Of a stretch of 64,000 nucleotides of DNA, positions 12,060 to 24,500 are shown one piece after another (position 1 is the first letter of the stretch; the number at the start of each line of letters is the position of its first letter). Position numbers and translations under genes: made by a program. Below the pieces are notes generated by a model that made no database searches, was not told where the DNA came from, and saw only the letters and a list, made by a program, of their open reading frames with translations. The DNA comes from Phoronis australis (Eukaryota > Phoronida > Phoronidae): contig NMRA01000017.1 in the NCBI GenBank assembly GCA_002633005.1, forward strand, positions 403,638 to 467,637, given 5' to 3'.

Positions 12060-13178
12060 AAAAAAGAAGATTGACATCACGGCACAGGAACACTGAAAGC
12101 AGCGCTGTGACTGGACGTACAACGGTAGCTTTGTATAACTTATTTGTTTTGATATGTTATGTTTATACGTAATGAAAACATTGTAATTTGTTCAAACTAA
12201 TGTGTCACCGAAGGGGTGTTAAGAAACATACAACTACATTCACGTTGTTTGCAGTGCATCGCTTCGGCTTACTTTGACCACCGCTAAAAAGAACAGGGTT
12301 TCGGCGACCCGACTCATCGATCGAGATCTATCGTTCAAGAAAAATGGGTCCAACCTCACCAACCTATTCCTTGATTTTTTTTCAAAACCCACACAAACGC
12401 ATGCAAGCATTGTTTGCACTACAGACGCTCTAGATTGGCTTCGACGTCAGACTTAGCAGTGTGAAACACGTTAATTCAAGCAGATACAACTCAATCACTT
12501 ATTAGCAACAATTATAACCAGACTCTCGAACATTCAATGGCGCCAAATATAAGAAACATCATGTTGAGGAAGGAGATACAGATATGGACGCAAAAAAAAA
12601 ACTAAATTGATACCACGAGGAACCATGCACTGTAGTCTGAGCCGTCCGACAGAAAATCATCGTCAGCCGTCCTCTTCACAGTGTGCCGATACATAGAACA
12701 ATTTTCATAGTCATACAGTGGTTTAGCTTATAGAGGGGAGGACGACGTTGCCTCATCGTTAGCGCCGTCTTGCCGAAAGCGGCCCAGGTGTCAACCACTC
12801 ATAGCACAAAGGTAGATCCGCTTTTACATGTTCTTACCAGGAAGACACTTCATGCTCTTGCGCATGTCAACAGCAACCAGTTATGGAGAAAATTAACACA
12901 ACTCGCACTACTCGTGATTTCACATTTCCCCGTAATCATTCCGCACTGCCTTTTTGACACCCCTTAAGAATTAAAAAATTTACCTATAATTAACATATTA
13001 TTTACATATGGGTGTGTGTAGCATTGGTATACACTGGAAATACTTTAATAAGAGAAGTATTGATGAAGAAATGTATTGGCGGCGGCATTATTAGGTCAAA
13101 TTTGTGGGGAGGGGGGCATTAAGTGTAGGAGAGCTGGATAAAGAATACGACAATAAAACATAGAATAACATGCATCAT

Positions 13179-15655
13179 TTTATTAACATTACATCAGTAC
13201 AAGACATAGCACAAATAAACATCACACGTCTGTCCACGTTAAATATCTCTATTTTAATTTACAAAAAGTTCACAATAACATGGCTAGTGAAAATGAAGTC
13301 TGGCTGTATAAGAAAAGTTATCAACTTTAAATTAGTTTCAAAGTTTCGCCCTTCTAAAAACGTAGTGTCGCGCTTGCAGTAATACCTCCGGCCGTCTTAG
13401 CCGTACGACAGCACTAACGACATTTGATAAAACGGTCTGAGAATCACACAAATGCTAATTATACCTTTCGAAGCTATTCATTTTTGACGAACACTAATCT
13501 TTAAAAGTTATATTGAGAGCTGCATCGGCGTGTCAAGAACGGTAACCTTCAGAGAACTAAATTGGCAGAGGTACTTCTCAAGCGAGAATTTAAGCGTTTT
13601 TATCTGATGTCACCAGCTTCGATTTCACCAAATGCCTGGCAGTCAACAACGAGAATTGTCGATTTGTAATAAAATGATAAAATCACAACTTCAAGAAGTC
13701 CGTCCCATCAACCAATAAATCCCAAAATGTGTTTTTCGGCCGCAAGACCGTTTACGTCCTTTTAAGCCAAGTAAAACACACAACTTAGCTCCATTCAGAC
13801 TACAATATACTTGTATACATCAGACTACAATATACCTGTATACAACCACATAAAACAAGAGGTGTAAACTTGGCCCCTTTTTGAAACTCGATTTTTGAGA
13901 TCGTTTTAAAGGTAAATCACAGCGACAGCCGCTACCGTGTGAAAGGGTATGTCCCAAGGAGAGTACACATTTAAATTAAAACTCCAACCAAAAGCACCAC
14001 AAGTAATGACACAACTACACTATCACAAACCACACGGTCACAAACCACATTAAATATGCACTATAAATACATCATCAGACAAAGATATGACAGAGATAAT
14101 TCCCTTAGGTACCAGCTAAAGTATTTTGAAAAACACATTCCTGTACTTAGAAGACACACGAGCACATAACACACAATATATTGAGCAAATTTGCATCACA
14201 ATACCAATTACCCGAGGCAGTACGTTTATTTTATTGTTTTCCCTGGCTCTATAGGCCATTGAAAGGCTGCTTAGATACTTACCTTTTCCACTGTTCACTG
14301 CAGGGATGCTCTGATTGTTGCAATATAATCTTAGTCAGCTTGCAAATAAACATTTTTTAGCCAATCACACACCATACTTTACGGTGTGTCGCAACTTATA
14401 AGGGGCAAATTACGCCAAACGTGTTCATGGATATCAGGCAAATAAAGATTAGTCTTTTTAGAAACGTTCAGATAGTTAAAACACTGAACCCAGCTAAACC
14501 AGTTGTATACCTATGCTTTCCAAACATTTCGTTCCGGCACGCAGCCCGGCCTCCAGAGAAGTTCCGTGGACATAGATACCAGCCCGTATCACTAGAACAA
14601 TTGTTAAAGTCGGACATCTTCATGTGAATAGTTGCCACCTACTGAGACGTGCCTATATATGCGACACACCAAAGCGTTAGTACCCGTAGTTCAAAGATAT
14701 TTGCCTCAAGCCTGCAGCTGTGTTATGGTGTTCGATAAACAGTCCAGGTCAGTTCTTGTATTCGTTTTCATACACTTGTAACTTTTCTACGGAAAGTAAG
14801 GCTTCTGCTGTAAGAGGCCGTAATCCACAATAATTTAAGAAGTGTTTTACGAAGGAGTAGTCGTTTGTGAGTGCCCAAGTGTCTAGACTCCGTTTTGTTT
14901 TGGCGTAAGCACACTGCAAGTGTGACGTCATAACATCGACAGTTTGGGAGCATTGGATGGTCTTTTAAAATGATATTTGACTTCACATTTGGTTTCGCAA
15001 ATTCCGGGATTTTTGTTCAGTCAAATGTTAAGAGCTTAAAGTAACTCTGGATAAGAAGAAGCACCTTTACAAAATAATAACACACCCAAGTATCAACCAT
15101 TCCCGAAACCGGAATTTGTTACAATAATATAGACCAGATAAGTCCATTTTGCCTCGTGGACGACAATGGGAGATTTTGATGGTGTGTTGAGCCTAAAAAT
15201 CAAGATGCTGGCCAGTCCTACAAAAATCGATCAGGTTTTGCAATGACTGCCTAATTCAAAATAATAATAATATTAATAATATCCTATCTTGGTTGCAGGG
15301 CTTTCACTTCCAACAACTAAAAAACAGTTAATTTGGCGTAACACGGGGCGTGCCTACCTCTGGAGTTCTATTTTTGAGGAACTGGACATTGATTAAAATA
15401 TCCAAGGAAACAGAATATCACCATCAAACTTCAACAAAGTGACAGCTCGGTGTGGGTTGCCAGATGTCCGTTCACTGTAGGTCATTAGATGGCTCCACTA
15501 GTCAAAATGCACATCCGCTCAGAGTTTCTTCCGTCGTTGATCACAGTTGATGTAAAAATGATCGAATTATCAGCCATTCTGGCTAAGAAAGCAGTGCTCC
15601 TAATATCGCCAGGTACAGTGCAAGACGTGGCAATTAGTCTTCGACAGTTTATACT
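13179..15655 (-). other. 3'UTR / downstream region of the acidic-protein gene
   Basis: No coding potential recognised. Minus-strand AATAAA signals occur as TTTATT on the + strand at 14225-14230 and at 13179-13184, so the transcript could end about 1.4 or 2.5 kb after the stop. A short tandem duplication containing ACAATATAC lies near 13800-13850. Confidence 0.45.
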
Positions 15656-18600
15656 TTAAACTTTTTCAATGTTGGCGAGTTGCCGGTTGTCATCCTCGAA
15701 ATTAAGTTTGGCGGAGTCGTCTGCTCCTAAAGACACCTCCACCATCGCGCCACGTTCAGCAGACTCACCTTCACGTAAATTACGATCTAACACTTCGCTT
15801 CCAGCATATGGCAAGCCGGAGTTTCCTTCACCGGCGTCTTTTTTGAAATCCGATACGGCCGACTTATCCACAGTTGTATCTTCGTCCACCACGACGGTAG
15901 TATGACCAATATCATCAGATGCGATACTCTTCAAACCACTATCTAGCATCTGCCCTTCCACAGCCGGAGTATCAGATTTTTTACGGTCAGCCGTTTGTCC
16001 ATTGTCATCCTCGACAACTGAAGTGGTGGAGTGATCTGCAGGTAAAGATTGTTCTGCCAAGGTATCCGCATTACCTTCATCATCAGCCGTGTTCTGTGAA
16101 GCACCAAGTGACATATCACCTACTACAGCCGGTACGTCCGAATTTTTTTCCCCAGCAAGGGGTTCTTTGTCGTCCTTGGCAGCGACAACGGTGAAATTAT
16201 CAGCAGATACAGATTCGTCCGCCACAACAAGGTCCGCACCTGCATCAGCACTAGCAGTCGTCTCGCTACCCACAGTTGGCGCGACAGAGTTTGCGTCACC
16301 AGTCGAATTGTCCATACTTACAACTCCGTACTCCACAACTTCATCTTTATCACCAACCGCGATGTTTGTTGAATTGCGATCTAGCGTCTCGTCTTTCACA
16401 GCTTGAGGGCTCGAGCCCTTTCCATCGACTAGTTCCCTTTTGTCATCAGACAAGGTCAAGTTATCAGGAACTGAACTTTTGTCCACCATGGGAACTGGGT
16501 CACCTTCATCACCGGCGATGTTCCCTAAGGTACTGTCTGACACATTGCCTTCCACACTTGACATATTCGAACACTCTTCCTCAACAAATTGCCGTTTCTC
16601 ACCATTGGATTCGAGCTCACTCGAGGTATCTGCCACAGATTCGTCTACTACAATGGACGTATTATTAATTTGTACAGTGGCGATGTTACCTGGAGCGGGA
16701 CCTGGTATTTCACTTTCCACAACCAAATCATCTAAATGTTCCCGTTCTCCTTCGAGAGATTGTGATTCTTCGCCAACAATGGATACAGTATTAGGACTTT
16801 CTGGACCTTTTTCAACACTTCCAGAAATGTGCATATTGTCAGGATCATGAAGAACTTTAATTTCATTGTTGCTGACTAGAACCTTTTCGAGATCAGGAGC
16901 TTTATCTTCGCATCGTTCTGAAGCATTATTAGGTTGGTCGTCGTCTACCTGTATTTCTCTTTTAGGATCTACCTCGTCACGTTTTGTGTCATCATACGTA
17001 TCCTCATTAACAGACGTGGGTTGAACAGGCTGGTCACTTTCGTCGGCCATTCCATGACCTGCTTTAGCTTCAACTTTCATCTTCTTACTGTTATGCTCTT
17101 CATCATTCGTTGCAAATGCTTCAGCCATGACGCCCACTGCGGCACCTTTATCGATACCTGCGACGTTCTTTGAACTGCCATCTAACGTCACACCTTCCCC
17201 AGTTTGTGCCTTCGAGTCCTCTCCGTCGATTAGTTTCCGTTTGTCGTCATTGGCCTCGAGCACGGTCGAATTATTCAGAACTACAATTTCACCCACCACG
17301 GCGACTGGGTCACTTTTATCACCAGCGATGTTCTGTAAGGCACCATCTGAAACTTTGTCTTTCACAGGTGACAGGTTACTTTCTTCAGCAACTTGCAGTT
17401 TATCATCCTTGGCTTCGAGCCCAGTTGAAGTATCTGGAGCCATGGATTCACATACCGCAACGGACATATCGTTGATTTCTTCAGTGACGATGTTACCTGA
17501 AGCAGGACCTGTAGATTCGCTTTCCACAACCGAATGAATCGAATTTTCCCTTTCCCTTTCGAGAGATTGTGATTCGCCTGCCACAGATACTGTACTAGGG
17601 CTTTCTGGGCCCTTCTCAACATTTCCAGAAACCTGCAAGTTGCCGCCATTATTAAGAACTTCGTTTTCATTGTTGTTTGATACGATCTTTTGGAGACCAG
17701 GAGCCAAAGCGTTACCGCCTTCTAAAACATTAGTTTGTGGGTTCTCAACTTGTATTTCTAATTGAGGACCAACCTTGTCACGTGCTGAGTCATCATGTGT
17801 TTCGTCATTAACGTTCGTGTGTTCTACAGAAAGGTCACGTGCATTGGCGTCTACATCCATCTTCTCTTTGTTAGGCTCTTCATTTGTCGAAAACACTTCA
17901 CCAGACTCGTTCTGGGAAACAATACTGACCATGTTTTCAATAGCATCTTTCTCACCTTCGGAAAATGGTTCATCAACGCGCGGTTTACTATTATTATCAC
18001 CATTTCGAGACGCATTCTCAAGACTAATAGTAGACGGTGTTAAGTCAACAGTGTGGTTTTTGACTGCTGGTTTGGATTCAGGATGTGCAGTGTTGCTTTC
18101 AAGTCCTTCACCTTTGCCTTCATTATTTACAGTGGAGATGGGTGTTGAACTTTCATCTTTCAACCTTTCATTCCCAAGGTCATCAGAATTTTTTTGGTCA
18201 GCACTAGCGACAGTTTTTTCGTTGTGCATATTCTTTAACTGAACAGATGCGGTGTTTCTCTCATCTGTCGCTGCTGAATCCTCTCCTATTGTGCCGTCGA
18301 CAGCATCAGTTGACAAAGTATTCATGTGAATTACTTCTTTTTCACTTCTGTTGACGTTTGGTGGAATGGTAACAACATTCGGGTCTTCAACAGAAGTTGC
18401 TACAAAGTTGATATCAGGGGTAACTGCAGAAGGTTGGTCATCATTATGAGTTCCGTCTTTGAGTATATTAGGCTCACTTTCAACATGGTTCTCCTCATGA
18501 ATGCAATGTTCGGATAAAAAATCCCCGCCAGTTAAGTCAACAGTTTGTTTATCCTCACTTAGTACGGGAGTTTCATCTGCTGGATTGCTTTCACATCCAA

Positions 18601-21559
18601 CAGAACTGGAATGCGACACTGTTAGTTTGGCCCCCATTCCATCCTCACCATCTTTTTTGGAAGCATCTCTACTGTCTTCATTTGTAGCCGCAGGGTCTGC
18701 ATCACCATTTTCTTTAATGTTATCTTTATCAGCTTTTGTTTCTGAGCAACTAGTATCAAAGGACCCATTTATAATCGTTATCCCCCCAGCAACTACCTTA
18801 TCTTGGCATTTGACATTGTCATCAGCGTCTGTCTTGAAAGGAACATTCATAAAAATTGAAATACCAGCATTTAGATTACTGCTTTGCATGTCTCGTGTTT
18901 CTAGTAGAACTTCTTTAGCATTTGTGTTGCAGCCATGCTCAGTAGTTTCCTCTATTTTGGTACCAGCTTTGATATTGTCGGCATTGTTCATCTTCATCAT
19001 TTCAACCGGAGTGTTATCTTCTTGGTTTCGAGACTTATCACCTTCCTGCACCACACTAGGAAGTTCTTCCAAGACACTGTTACTTTCTGAATGTTCCCCC
19101 AAAGCATATGTATCAACAACATTATGTTCCCGAGACACACCTTCACTCTCTGGTTTCATATCTGAAGATTCTTCAGGACTCTTTGCTCGGCTTGGCAATG
19201 ACAAACAATCATCTGACAGCTTTTCTTCATCAACATCGTCTTGTTTCATATCTGGCAATTCCAAATTAGTTTTGGCTGTAACATTTGTGCTTGAGCAGTC
19301 TCCGTCACAAATTAATAACGATGACACGTTATTTGCATCGACTTCAACAGGTTTTTCATCCTCAGCTGAAGGACTTCTTTCCTCCACTTCACAGACACCC
19401 TCTTCTTTAGGCACATGGTTAATTTCATCTACAGAAACTGAAGTAATATCTTCCCCCTCGTATTTTTGACCAACTGTAGCTTGTGTTTTTTCATCCTGAG
19501 ATAAATCATGTTTCTTTTCACCATTACCATCAGGTTGTGCTGGTTTGGTATCATTATGTTCTGCATCTAAGTGGGTGCTTTGGCTAATGTTCTCACCTTT
19601 GTACTTTGGCATGTCTACCATTGTTTGTTCCTTAGTCAAACTTTCATTACTGGATTCTTCCTTGGCAGGTGGCATGTTTCCATTCTCTTTTAAGCTGCTC
19701 TCTCTACTGCCGCCTCTGTCTTGGACACCAACTTCATCTTGGCATTGCCCATCAGTGACCAAAGGGACTGTGCTGGCTGCCTTGTTATCAGATTTGTCTT
19801 CAATAGGTATGCTGTTTGACTTATTGGATGCAGTCTTCCCATTACTGTGATTTGGAGAATCAGTTGTAGTTATGCATCCATTTTCTTGGTCTACTTCTGC
19901 AGGACCTGTTAAATATTTTCCCATTTGTGACTGTGGTCTACACGAGCCTGATGAAGCAGACGAGCTGATACTACTTTTAGAAGATTTTCTTTCTTTTCGT
20001 CGTTTTTCTTTGTGCTCTGAAGATAACACTTTTACTCTAGGATCTCCTGAGTTGATATCAGCGTCATTCAAGTCATTGTTGTTTTCCGAGCCAAAATCAG
20101 AATTTGAGTTCAACCTAGCTCTTGAAGACTTCCTTTCCGATCTATGGGACATAACTTCACTGCCATCTATTCTTGATTCAGGTCTGCTCAAATCACTGCC
20201 TACACTTGATTTAGACAATCTTTTACCATTTTTCACTTCAGTTCCTTCGATTTCAAGTGTGGATGACTTTGTGTTGTGCTTGCTCTTGTCTCGTTTGCCA
20301 CTAGATCTTGACGTTGGGACTGTGTCAAGTTTTGGCAATGTCCGACCAGATCTTTCTGAAACATTTTCATCTCGCTTACTACTAATATGTTCTACTTCAT
20401 GTGGCTTGCTTATAGATGTTCCATGTCTGTCCTGAGCAAATGTATCTGATGAAGAGCTTCCATCAGCAGTGTTGCAGAATGAAGGAGATCCAGTCTTTAG
20501 CTCTTTAACTTGTCCTTCACTCTTTTTACTAGATGTGTCTGCCTCAGGACATAGGCTATGTTCCTTCTTCTTATTGCTCCTTACCTTCACTTTAGTCTCT
20601 CCTTCATTGTTTGGAGGTAATTGTTCCATGTGAACACCACCGGACTCTTGTTTGTGTCTCAGATTTTTGCTTCTTGAGGACTTTTTCCGCTTCGCTGGGG
20701 ATTTCTCTGAATGCGTTGAAGATGAGTTTGAAAGTTTGTCAATTGACTTCGAGGTCTCACTAGAGCTATCAACAACTGTATATGATTTGTCATCAAAGAC
20801 AGTGTCATTAAATTTTTCTGCTTTAGAATTTTTAAGGGGTTCATGTTTGTTTTGGGACTCCAAAGAGCAAATCGATGGTCGGAGATTGTCGTCTGTCTTT
20901 CTGAGGTTGGAATCATTCTTATTGAGATCTGATGACAAGCGCCTAGACGGACGAGTCCCTCTTTTGTTAGTACCCGGTGAGCCTTCTTCAGCTACAGTGA
21001 CGTCAGACAGTGGTTCTATACATTTGTCTTTAGTTGGCAAATTGTCATCATCATTACTTTCAGAGTGAACTGAAGCAGAAGCGCTTGGACTATCATCTTC
21101 TTGAGGTTCTGGCTCATGCATTCTTTGAACGTCAGTATCCGAAAGACTTTCAGAAGAAGTTGCACTACTTAAGGTCACATAGTCTTTTGTAACTTGAGCA
21201 ATTTCTAAATCTTCTTCTTCCTCAAAGTCATCACTTTCATAAACATAATGTTCTTCGCTAACATCAACTCTGTCCTGCCCAACCTCGTTCTCATGTACAG
21301 AATTTTTTTCACTTTCGTCACTACTATACCTGTAGGACTTCACACTCCTCCGTTCACTGTGATTGGAGACACAGCTGGGAGGTCGTGGACTATGCATTCT
21401 CTGATCAATGACTGAAGGTTGTGACTGATGTGTAGGCGGAGTTATTTTTCTATGGTGTGACTTGGAAGAAGGGAAACTGGAGTGAACATCGTAGCTTGGC
21501 CTCCTGTTTTTGTCTCCAATCTGAGGTAGGTCAGATTCACTACGTACTTGCTTAGTAGG
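15656..21559 (-). CDS. 5.9-kb terminal exon of the acidic repeat protein
   Basis: The exon begins after a TTTTTTGCAG acceptor (coding starts PTKQVRSESDLP at 21559) and stays open for 1967 codons to TAA at 15656-15658. The open frame extends a little further upstream into the intron, where an ATG exists at 21595, but the acceptor and the in-frame previous exon make splicing the better reading. Composition shifts from Ser/Arg/Lys-rich to acidic. The segments starting near 17811 and near 17010 are copies of each other at an offset of 801 nt (267 codons). Long + strand open frames over this exon are antisense shadows. Confidence 0.9.
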   Translation of the reverse strand, partial: PTKQVRSESDLPQIGDKNRRPSYDVHSSFPSSKSHHRKITPPTHQSQPSVIDQRMHSPRPPSCVSNHSERRSVKSYRYSSDESEKNSVHENEVGQDRVDVSEEHYVYESDDFEEEEDLEIAQVTKDYVTLSSATSSESLSDTDVQRMHEPEPQEDDSPSASASVHSESNDDDNLPTKDKCIEPLSDVTVAEEGSPGTNKRGTRPSRRLSSDLNKNDSNLRKTDDNLRPSICSLESQNKHEPLKNSKAEKFNDTVFDDKSYTVVDSSSETSKSIDKLSNSSSTHSEKSPAKRKKSSRSKNLRHKQESGGVHMEQLPPNNEGETKVKVRSNKKKEHSLCPEADTSSKKSEGQVKELKTGSPSFCNTADGSSSSDTFAQDRHGTSISKPHEVEHISSKRDENVSERSGRTLPKLDTVPTSRSSGKRDKSKHNTKSSTLEIEGTEVKNGKRLSKSSVGSDLSRPESRIDGSEVMSHRSERKSSRARLNSNSDFGSENNNDLNDADINSGDPRVKVLSSEHKEKRRKERKSSKSSISSSASSGSCRPQSQMGKYLTGPAEVDQENGCITTTDSPNHSNGKTASNKSNSIPIEDKSDNKAASTVPLVTDGQCQDEVGVQDRGGSRESSLKENGNMPPAKEESSNESLTKEQTMVDMPKYKGENISQSTHLDAEHNDTKPAQPDGNGEKKHDLSQDEKTQATVGQKYEGEDITSVSVDEINHVPKEEGVCEVEERSPSAEDEKPVEVDANNVSSLLICDGDCSSTNVTAKTNLELPDMKQDDVDEEKLSDDCLSLPSRAKSPEESSDMKPESEGVSREHNVVDTYALGEHSESNSVLEELPSVVQEGDKSRNQEDNTPVEMMKMNNADNIKAGTKIEETTEHGCNTNAKEVLLETRDMQSSNLNAGISIFMNVPFKTDADDNVKCQDKVVAGGITIINGSFDTSCSETKADKDNIKENGDADPAATNEDSRDASKKDGEDGMGAKLTVSHSSSVGCESNPADETPVLSEDKQTVDLTGGDFLSEHCIHEENHVESEPNILKDGTHNDDQPSAVTPDINFVATSVEDPNVVTIPPNVNRSEKEVIHMNTLSTDAVDGTIGEDSAATDERNTASVQLKNMHNEKTVASADQKNSDDLGNERLKDESSTPISTVNNEGKGEGLESNTAHPESKPAVKNHTVDLTPSTISLENASRNGDNNSKPRVDEPFSEGEKDAIENMVSIVSQNESGEVFSTNEEPNKEKMDVDANARDLSVEHTNVNDETHDDSARDKVGPQLEIQVENPQTNVLEGGNALAPGLQKIVSNNNENEVLNNGGNLQVSGNVEKGPESPSTVSVAGESQSLERERENSIHSVVESESTGPASGNIVTEEINDMSVAVCESMAPDTSTGLEAKDDKLQVAEESNLSPVKDKVSDGALQNIAGDKSDPVAVVGEIVVLNNSTVLEANDDKRKLIDGEDSKAQTGEGVTLDGSSKNVAGIDKGAAVGVMAEAFATNDEEHNSKKMKVEAKAGHGMADESDQPVQPTSVNEDTYDDTKRDEVDPKREIQVDDDQPNNASERCEDKAPDLEKVLVSNNEIKVLHDPDNMHISGSVEKGPESPNTVSIVGEESQSLEGEREHLDDLVVESEIPGPAPGNIATVQINNTSIVVDESVADTSSELESNGEKRQFVEEECSNMSSVEGNVSDSTLGNIAGDEGDPVPMVDKSSVPDNLTLSDDKRELVDGKGSSPQAVKDETLDRNSTNIAVGDKDEVVEYGVVSMDNSTGDANSVAPTVGSETTASADAGADLVVADESVSADNFTVVAAKDDKEPLAGEKNSDVPAVVGDMSLGASQNTADDEGNADTLAEQSLPADHSTTSVVEDDNGQTADRKKSDTPAVEGQMLDSGLKSIASDDIGHTTVVVDEDTTVDKSAVSDFKKDAGEGNSGLPYAGSEVLDRNLREGESAERGAMVEVSLGADDSAKLNFEDDNRQLANIEKV

Positions 21560-24500
21560 CTGCAAAAAAGAGAATTCTCTTATTAGAACTCTCATAAGTG
21601 AATATAGAGATGGGTGACAAGGTTATTGAAAACAAGTAGCCATACAGTAGATCGTAGTGCTACTTTTTACCAATGAGTTTTAGCCATTTAGAATAGCACC
21701 AAACGTATTGTAAATCCTCCGGAGGCTCAGCATAAATAAACTTTGCCTAAAACAAGGCAATTGCTGCCATTGTGAATATCTATCAAGAACTTTGGTAGAT
21801 ATTGAGCGAAAAAAAATCCTAAATTGCCACTAAGGGGTGCCACAGTAGTTGGACTAATCCCATCAGATGTACTCTCCTCACTCAAAGAAAAGACCCGCAA
21901 AGAACTTGGTAGATATTGAGGCAAAAGCCAAAAGTGTCCGTAGAAGGGCTGCCAAAATACTAATGGATATTACGAATAAGAATACAGCATTGAACTTAAT
22001 AACATACCCCAGAAAGTCTGATCAACCTTTGTGCCTCTCTAGTATTCCCAGTGTGAAGACCTTCACTAAGGTAATACTGAACATAGTGCTCTGTATGTAA
22101 GAATGCACCGACGTGACGAGAGTAGTTTTGGACTTTGCCATAAGAGGGCAGATTGCGAATCTTTGTGTGAGGTCTGTAGCGATGAATAGCATGCAACTTT
22201 TTAACTGGATGGTCCTCCTGCAAAAGCAAATACGTGTAGAAATAAGTTATAAGTGACGTTGAATGTTATATTTTACGTTGACAAGTATCTGCCAGTCATC
22301 TTAACTACAAAACTAATTAATAAGTGCTTCCAAGTGTTTTGAAATTAAAATTACATTTAACGGTTTTGCGATGATTAAGAACAAAAAGTTTATAGATGTT
22401 GAATTGGAAGATTCCACAATATTGTCACAGCATCAAGAACATATTTGAAGGGCCAACAACAAATGTGTGAAGAAAGAAAATGATTTAATTTGATAAAAAT
22501 CAATAAATATGGCACTTGAATAGTAAAGCATAAAACTGAAATAGTACCGTATGCTTAGAAATGAGTCAAAGTTCTTCATCATTAACCATGTAGAAAACAC
22601 TCAGTGAGCAACTAAATGTATAATTAACCTGTTAAAACCTGTTGAACACTTGTTTTTTAACATTTTTAATAGGTTCTGAATTGTTTGGAATTGAAACTAG
22701 ACATTATTTTACAAATTTTCACAAAGTTTGACTTTTAGCGCAAACAAGTTGGGAGTCATTACTATTTGTTTACCAATGTTTTAGACTTTTCGGGAACACT
22801 GACTAATTGTTAGAAAATCTAAGGACATGCGGCTTTGGGTTATTTTTGTGCCCAGACAAAAGGTCATGATTTGTTTCGATGTAACATGTAAAGAATGAAT
22901 TAAATTTGAATTTTAAGAATTGTAGTTACCAAAGTCGAGTTCAACATATCTGCAATATAACTTTTAAGAGTTAAAAATCTTTCTAACCTTCATCAAACCT
23001 TCAAAATACATTTCCAAGTTTGTTTTATATTGGAAGTGTTGCAAAATGCTTTAAGTGATTTGAAGGTTATGGGGGCCAGGACAGATCGCCTTGACATGCA
23101 CCATGGGGGGGGGGGTAAAGCTGAATACTGCAGCTTTATCTGGATATACTACTGTGCATTAATAGGGGTCAGTTGAGGAATAAGCGATGTTTAAACTGAA
23201 ACAACTCAATAAAATCAAAGGTGCATTGCACTAACCATATTGTTTACCTGACAATCGTCATTCCTGGGTAGCATATAAAAGAAAAGATATGATTTATATA
23301 TCTCATTCATAACAAAGTCTTGTACCTGGTATGTTTACACTTGAACTTCTCTACTTTATACTTATGTACTACATATGCAGGTAATTTAGGCACATGCACC
23401 TACCTGTGAACCATTTGAGAAAAACATGCATCAAAGTGATCTTCTGGATATAGGTGTATGACCATTTATTATTTTAAAAACAATTATTAGGACTTTGGTG
23501 ACAGGCTTTCATAACACGGCAAGAATGTTGGATACACAGGTATCTATCAGTTTGCAACTCAACTTCATTTTAAGTAGTGCTTGTTTATCAATTGAAAACT
23601 ATTGGCACTGTTGACAGAATACTGCCTGTGAACAGATAGTCATAAGTTTATCTCCTGGTTAACCATGGATCATCACAGTCAAAGAGATTAGTAGCAGTGA
23701 TTTTGTTGNGGTAGCATATAAAAGAAAAGATATGATTATATCTCATTCATAACAAAGTCTTGTACCTGGTATGTTTACACTTGAACTTCTCTACTTTATA
23801 CTTATGTACTATATATGCAGGTAATTTAGGCACACATGCCTATAATTGAAACTGCGCCTCTATCCTGAATTAGGTGCATGCACCTACCTGTGAACCATTT
23901 GAGAAAAACATGCATCAAAGTGATCTTCTGGATATAGGTGTATGACCATTTATTATTTTAAAAACAATTATTAGGACTTTGGTGACAGGCTTTCATAACA
24001 CGGCAAGAATGTTGGATACACAGGTATCTATCAGTTTGCAACTCAACTTCATTTTAAGTAGTGCTTGTTTATCAATTGAAAACTATTGGCACTGTTGACA
24101 GAATACTGCCTGTGAACAGATAGTCATAAGTTTATCTCCTGGTTAACCATGGATCATCACAGTCAAAGAGATTAGTAGCAGTGATTTTGTTGTAGAAGCA
24201 GACATACAGGTATGTGCCTCAAATACAAATGAGTTCAGATCATCATGAGGAACCCAGTACAGGTAAAAATTGACCGTGGGATGATGATCGCCCCCGGTTT
24301 GGAGTTTAATGGGAACACAACAGTCTTTTGAATTCAATTCAGCTGCTTGGGCTGCTTGGTCACCTATGAAATCCTTTATGACATTTCATTATGTCATAAA
24401 CCTATGTGCCCCTTCACTGTTGGCAGCCCAGCCCCAAGGGCTATCTATAGTGTTGGCAAGGAATGGGGTAATTGAAATTTTGATTTGATTTATTGTGATA

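Larger units (their letters stand above)
7564..13178. other. Intergenic region between KCNIP and the acidic-protein gene
   Basis: The two flanking genes are convergent. No open frame here shows family resemblance or convincing splice borders. It contains a degenerate ACAGTT-rich repeat near 8036-8350 and a TGCG-type microsatellite at 12029-12059. Short frames such as minus 11242-11547 and minus 11827-12093 are open but unsupported. Confidence 0.6.

Noticed and set aside
11242-12093. Two minus-strand open frames of about 90-100 codons
   Set aside because: No recognisable family, no convincing exon borders, and no chain to other exons.
15669-21068. Several long + strand open frames (up to about 320 codons) opposite the 5.9-kb exon
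   Set aside because: Antisense shadows of a Ser/Asp/Glu-rich coding exon: codons for those residues rarely give stops on the other strand. No independent splice or family support.
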